A stretch of 64,000 bases of DNA, taken from positions 124,001 to 188,000 of the forward strand of contig JAURPJ010000015.1 in the NCBI GenBank assembly GCA_030835305.1, written 5' to 3'. The notes beneath the pieces are model-generated. The model made no database searches. It saw only the letters and a program-made list of their open reading frames with translations, and was not told the DNA's origin. Of the stretch, positions 62,726 through 64,000 are shown one piece after another. This DNA comes from Verrucomicrobiota bacterium. Its GTDB lineage: Bacteria > Verrucomicrobiota > Verrucomicrobiia > Verrucomicrobiales > Akkermansiaceae. The translations under genes were made by a program, and so were the position numbers. Each line of letters begins with the position of its first letter. The first letter of the stretch is position 1.

Positions 62726-63240
62726 GGCTGACAGCCATAGTCGCTCTTCGTGCGGTCCAGGCGTTGGTGTCTTGTTCTTCGGATGAGCCATTCTCCGAGA
62801 CCTCCCACACCAGGAGAAAGGAAACTGAGTGGCAAGCGCATCCACGCAAGCCGGTTCCGAATGTTTTCGGGGGAAGCGGTCGGAAGAGATCCTTGGAGCA
62901 CGGCTTTTATGAACAGGCTGGCAGTGTGCCTTCCAATGTCACCTGGGAGTCTGTCGCTCATTATGACTTTCTCGGGTATCGCGGGTCCGTGATTGGGAAT
63001 TCCGGTCATCCTTATTCAATTTCACCGTCAGGTCGTTTCGTAGTCATTCCGGTCACTTATCTTGTTGGTGAGGAAAGGCGCGAGTTGAAGATTTATGACA
63101 AGAAACGGAATCGCTTTATCCTCCGAAAGGTGGCCGGTTTGGCCATTCAGGATTTCGAGTGGTCGGCGGATGAGCGTTCCATCGTAGTCGTTTTCGATAA
63201 TGATCAGAAAACCGGAATCCCTTTGGGTGAGTTCGACTGA
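62722..63240 (+). CDS. Predicted lipoprotein of unknown function
   Basis: 172 residues from ATG at 62722, which overlaps the stop of the preceding gene (ATGA). The N-terminus MRLTAIVALRAVQALVSCSS has a lipobox-like LVSC. The mature domain ends in propeller-like strands (PYSISPSGRFVVIPVTYLVG, LKIYDKKRNRFILRKVAGLA, FEWSADERSIVVVFDND). Related sequence families unknown. Possibly co-translated with the GMC oxidoreductase and its partner. Not certain: the upstream part of the frame also lies in an open region. Confidence 0.55.
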   Translation: MRLTAIVALRAVQALVSCSSDEPFSETSHTRRKETEWQAHPRKPVPNVFGGSGRKRSLEHGFYEQAGSVPSNVTWESVAHYDFLGYRGSVIGNSGHPYSISPSGRFVVIPVTYLVGEERRELKIYDKKRNRFILRKVAGLAIQDFEWSADERSIVVVFDNDQKTGIPLGEFD

Positions 63241-63261
63241 TTTCCGAACGATCGTTCAAGT

Positions 63262-64000
63262 TCAGAAGCGGTGGACAAAGTTTACGCGGACTTGCCGGGG
63301 CTCCATGGGTTGGAAGTGGATGTCGTTCACACCTCCGGTTTCGCCGGGGAGGCGGCTTTTGTAAAAGTATTCGATGTCGCGGTCATCGCGGTCGAAGAGG
63401 TTAAGGACATCGAGCGAGATCTCCCAGTTTTCACGTCGATAACCGAGGCGGGAGTTGACGATGAAGCTACTCTGGGAATTGAAGGTTCCGCTTTCTTCCA
63501 AGGGTCGGGCGGAGAAAAAACGTCCGCGAAGGGCGCCGAACCATCCTTCGTTTTGACCAATCGTGATGCCGGTGGACAAGGTGTGCTCGACGGCATTGGG
63601 GATGGCATCAAATCCGGATGGGGCATTGACGAAGCGGGCATCGCTCCAGGCGTATTCGGCATCGAAGGTGAACCATTCGGTTGGTCGCCATTAGATGGCG
63701 GCTTCGACTCCCCATCGCTCCGAGGCGTCGCCAGCTTCGCTCGTGCCGGCGTCGCCGATGTAGACGGGCTCGCTATCACTTTCTAGAAACCAAAGACCGA
63801 GGGATGCGGTGAGATCTATGATGGCGTGGGTGCGGAGACCAATCTCGGCGCCCCGGGTTTGCACGAGAGGATCGACGGGATCGAGCGGGGTGATCCCATC
63901 GGTGGGGTCGATGCTAATGGTAGTGCCGCGGGCGTCATTACTATGAAAGCCGTACCCCGCATTGAGGTAGACTTCGGTCTCGTTCCACGGACCGAAGGCG
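63262..64000 (-). pseudogene. TonB-dependent receptor, C-terminal part, with in-frame stop; 5' end outside window
   Basis: The minus strand reads as the beta-barrel end of a TonB-dependent receptor: GPWNETEVYLNAGYGFHSND, then DPLVQTRGAEIGLR, WGVEAAI, TAA, WRPTEWFTFDAEYAWSDARF, VEHTLSTGITIGQ, WEISLDVLNLFDRDDRDIEY and the terminal Phe (FVHRF). The TAA at 63691-63693 stands where a Tyr would be expected (AIYWRP) in an otherwise clean frame. This would remove the last about 143 residues of the barrel, including the C-terminal Phe used by BAM. The remaining gene continues beyond the window. A sequencing error remains possible. Confidence 0.75.

Noticed and set aside
63271-63786. Plus-strand frame of 171 codons
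   Set aside because: Antisense to the TonB receptor, whose barrel motifs are clear in the other direction.
1-64000. CRISPR array, tRNA or rRNA gene, phage or intact insertion sequence
   Set aside because: No regularly spaced repeats, no cloverleaf-like sequence with CCA-type end, and no integrase, transposase or structural phage genes were seen by eye. A dedicated tRNA search was not possible.

Overview
The window looks like the chromosome of a verrucomicrobial (PVC superphylum) bacterium. Family content supports this: PSCyt1/DUF1549/DUF1553 and DUF1501 proteins in tandem, a PVC-type CxxCH heme protein with HEAT repeats, several sulfatases, a CotH-type lamin-tail surface protein, TSP3-repeat secreted proteins, and relics of a spondin-N protein and a TonB receptor. 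No rRNA, tRNA, CRISPR array, phage or intact insertion sequence was seen.

Layout. 1-6700: two secreted proteins that share an unusual N-terminal module, then a TPR-sulfatase fusion. 6708-14021: a TIM-barrel protein, a Fur regulator coupled to a secreted metallopeptidase, menC-menE (menaquinone), PhoH/PIN, an RbsD-like lipoprotein and a mini-RNase III-like protein. 14074-23952: mostly minus-strand housekeeping (queE, dapA, nuoA, serB, an L,D-transpeptidase, bioB, a PatB-type C-S lyase), with ruvA on the plus strand. 24077-28369: a sulfatase, the yceD-rpmF-plsX cluster and aat. 29090-33255: a very large GHMP sugar kinase fused to a UDPGP-type nucleotidyltransferase, next to a GalU-like protein with a degraded active-site signature. 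33397-37739: pgk, then a GbsR-type regulator with two copies of one palindrome, followed by a DUF393 / membrane / membrane / MBOAT operon. 37811-38023: a short unannotated gene that reads as a SelW-like selenoprotein (CxxU) with an in-frame TGA and a plausible bacterial SECIS hairpin. 38079-50774: PVC cytochrome/DUF1501 pair, PVC heme protein, GH71/99-like and PQQ-propeller proteins. 51711-64000: a double sulfatase, a tricorn-like protease, an AbgT transporter, a GMC oxidoreductase with its gluconate-dehydrogenase-subunit-3-like partner, and a broken TonB receptor.

Six gene relics lie between intact genes: a spondin-N protein, a transposase-like HTH protein, a response regulator, an LTA-synthase-like membrane protein, proB, and a TonB-dependent receptor. 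This suggests ongoing gene loss, or possibly assembly errors in part. The intact accessory genes point to degradation of sulfated polysaccharide plus activation of the released sugars.

The observations I rate highest are the candidate selenoprotein at 37811, the kinase-nucleotidyltransferase fusion at 29090, and the palindrome-controlled DUF393/MBOAT operon at 34758-37739. All family calls come from reading motifs by eye; no database search was run.
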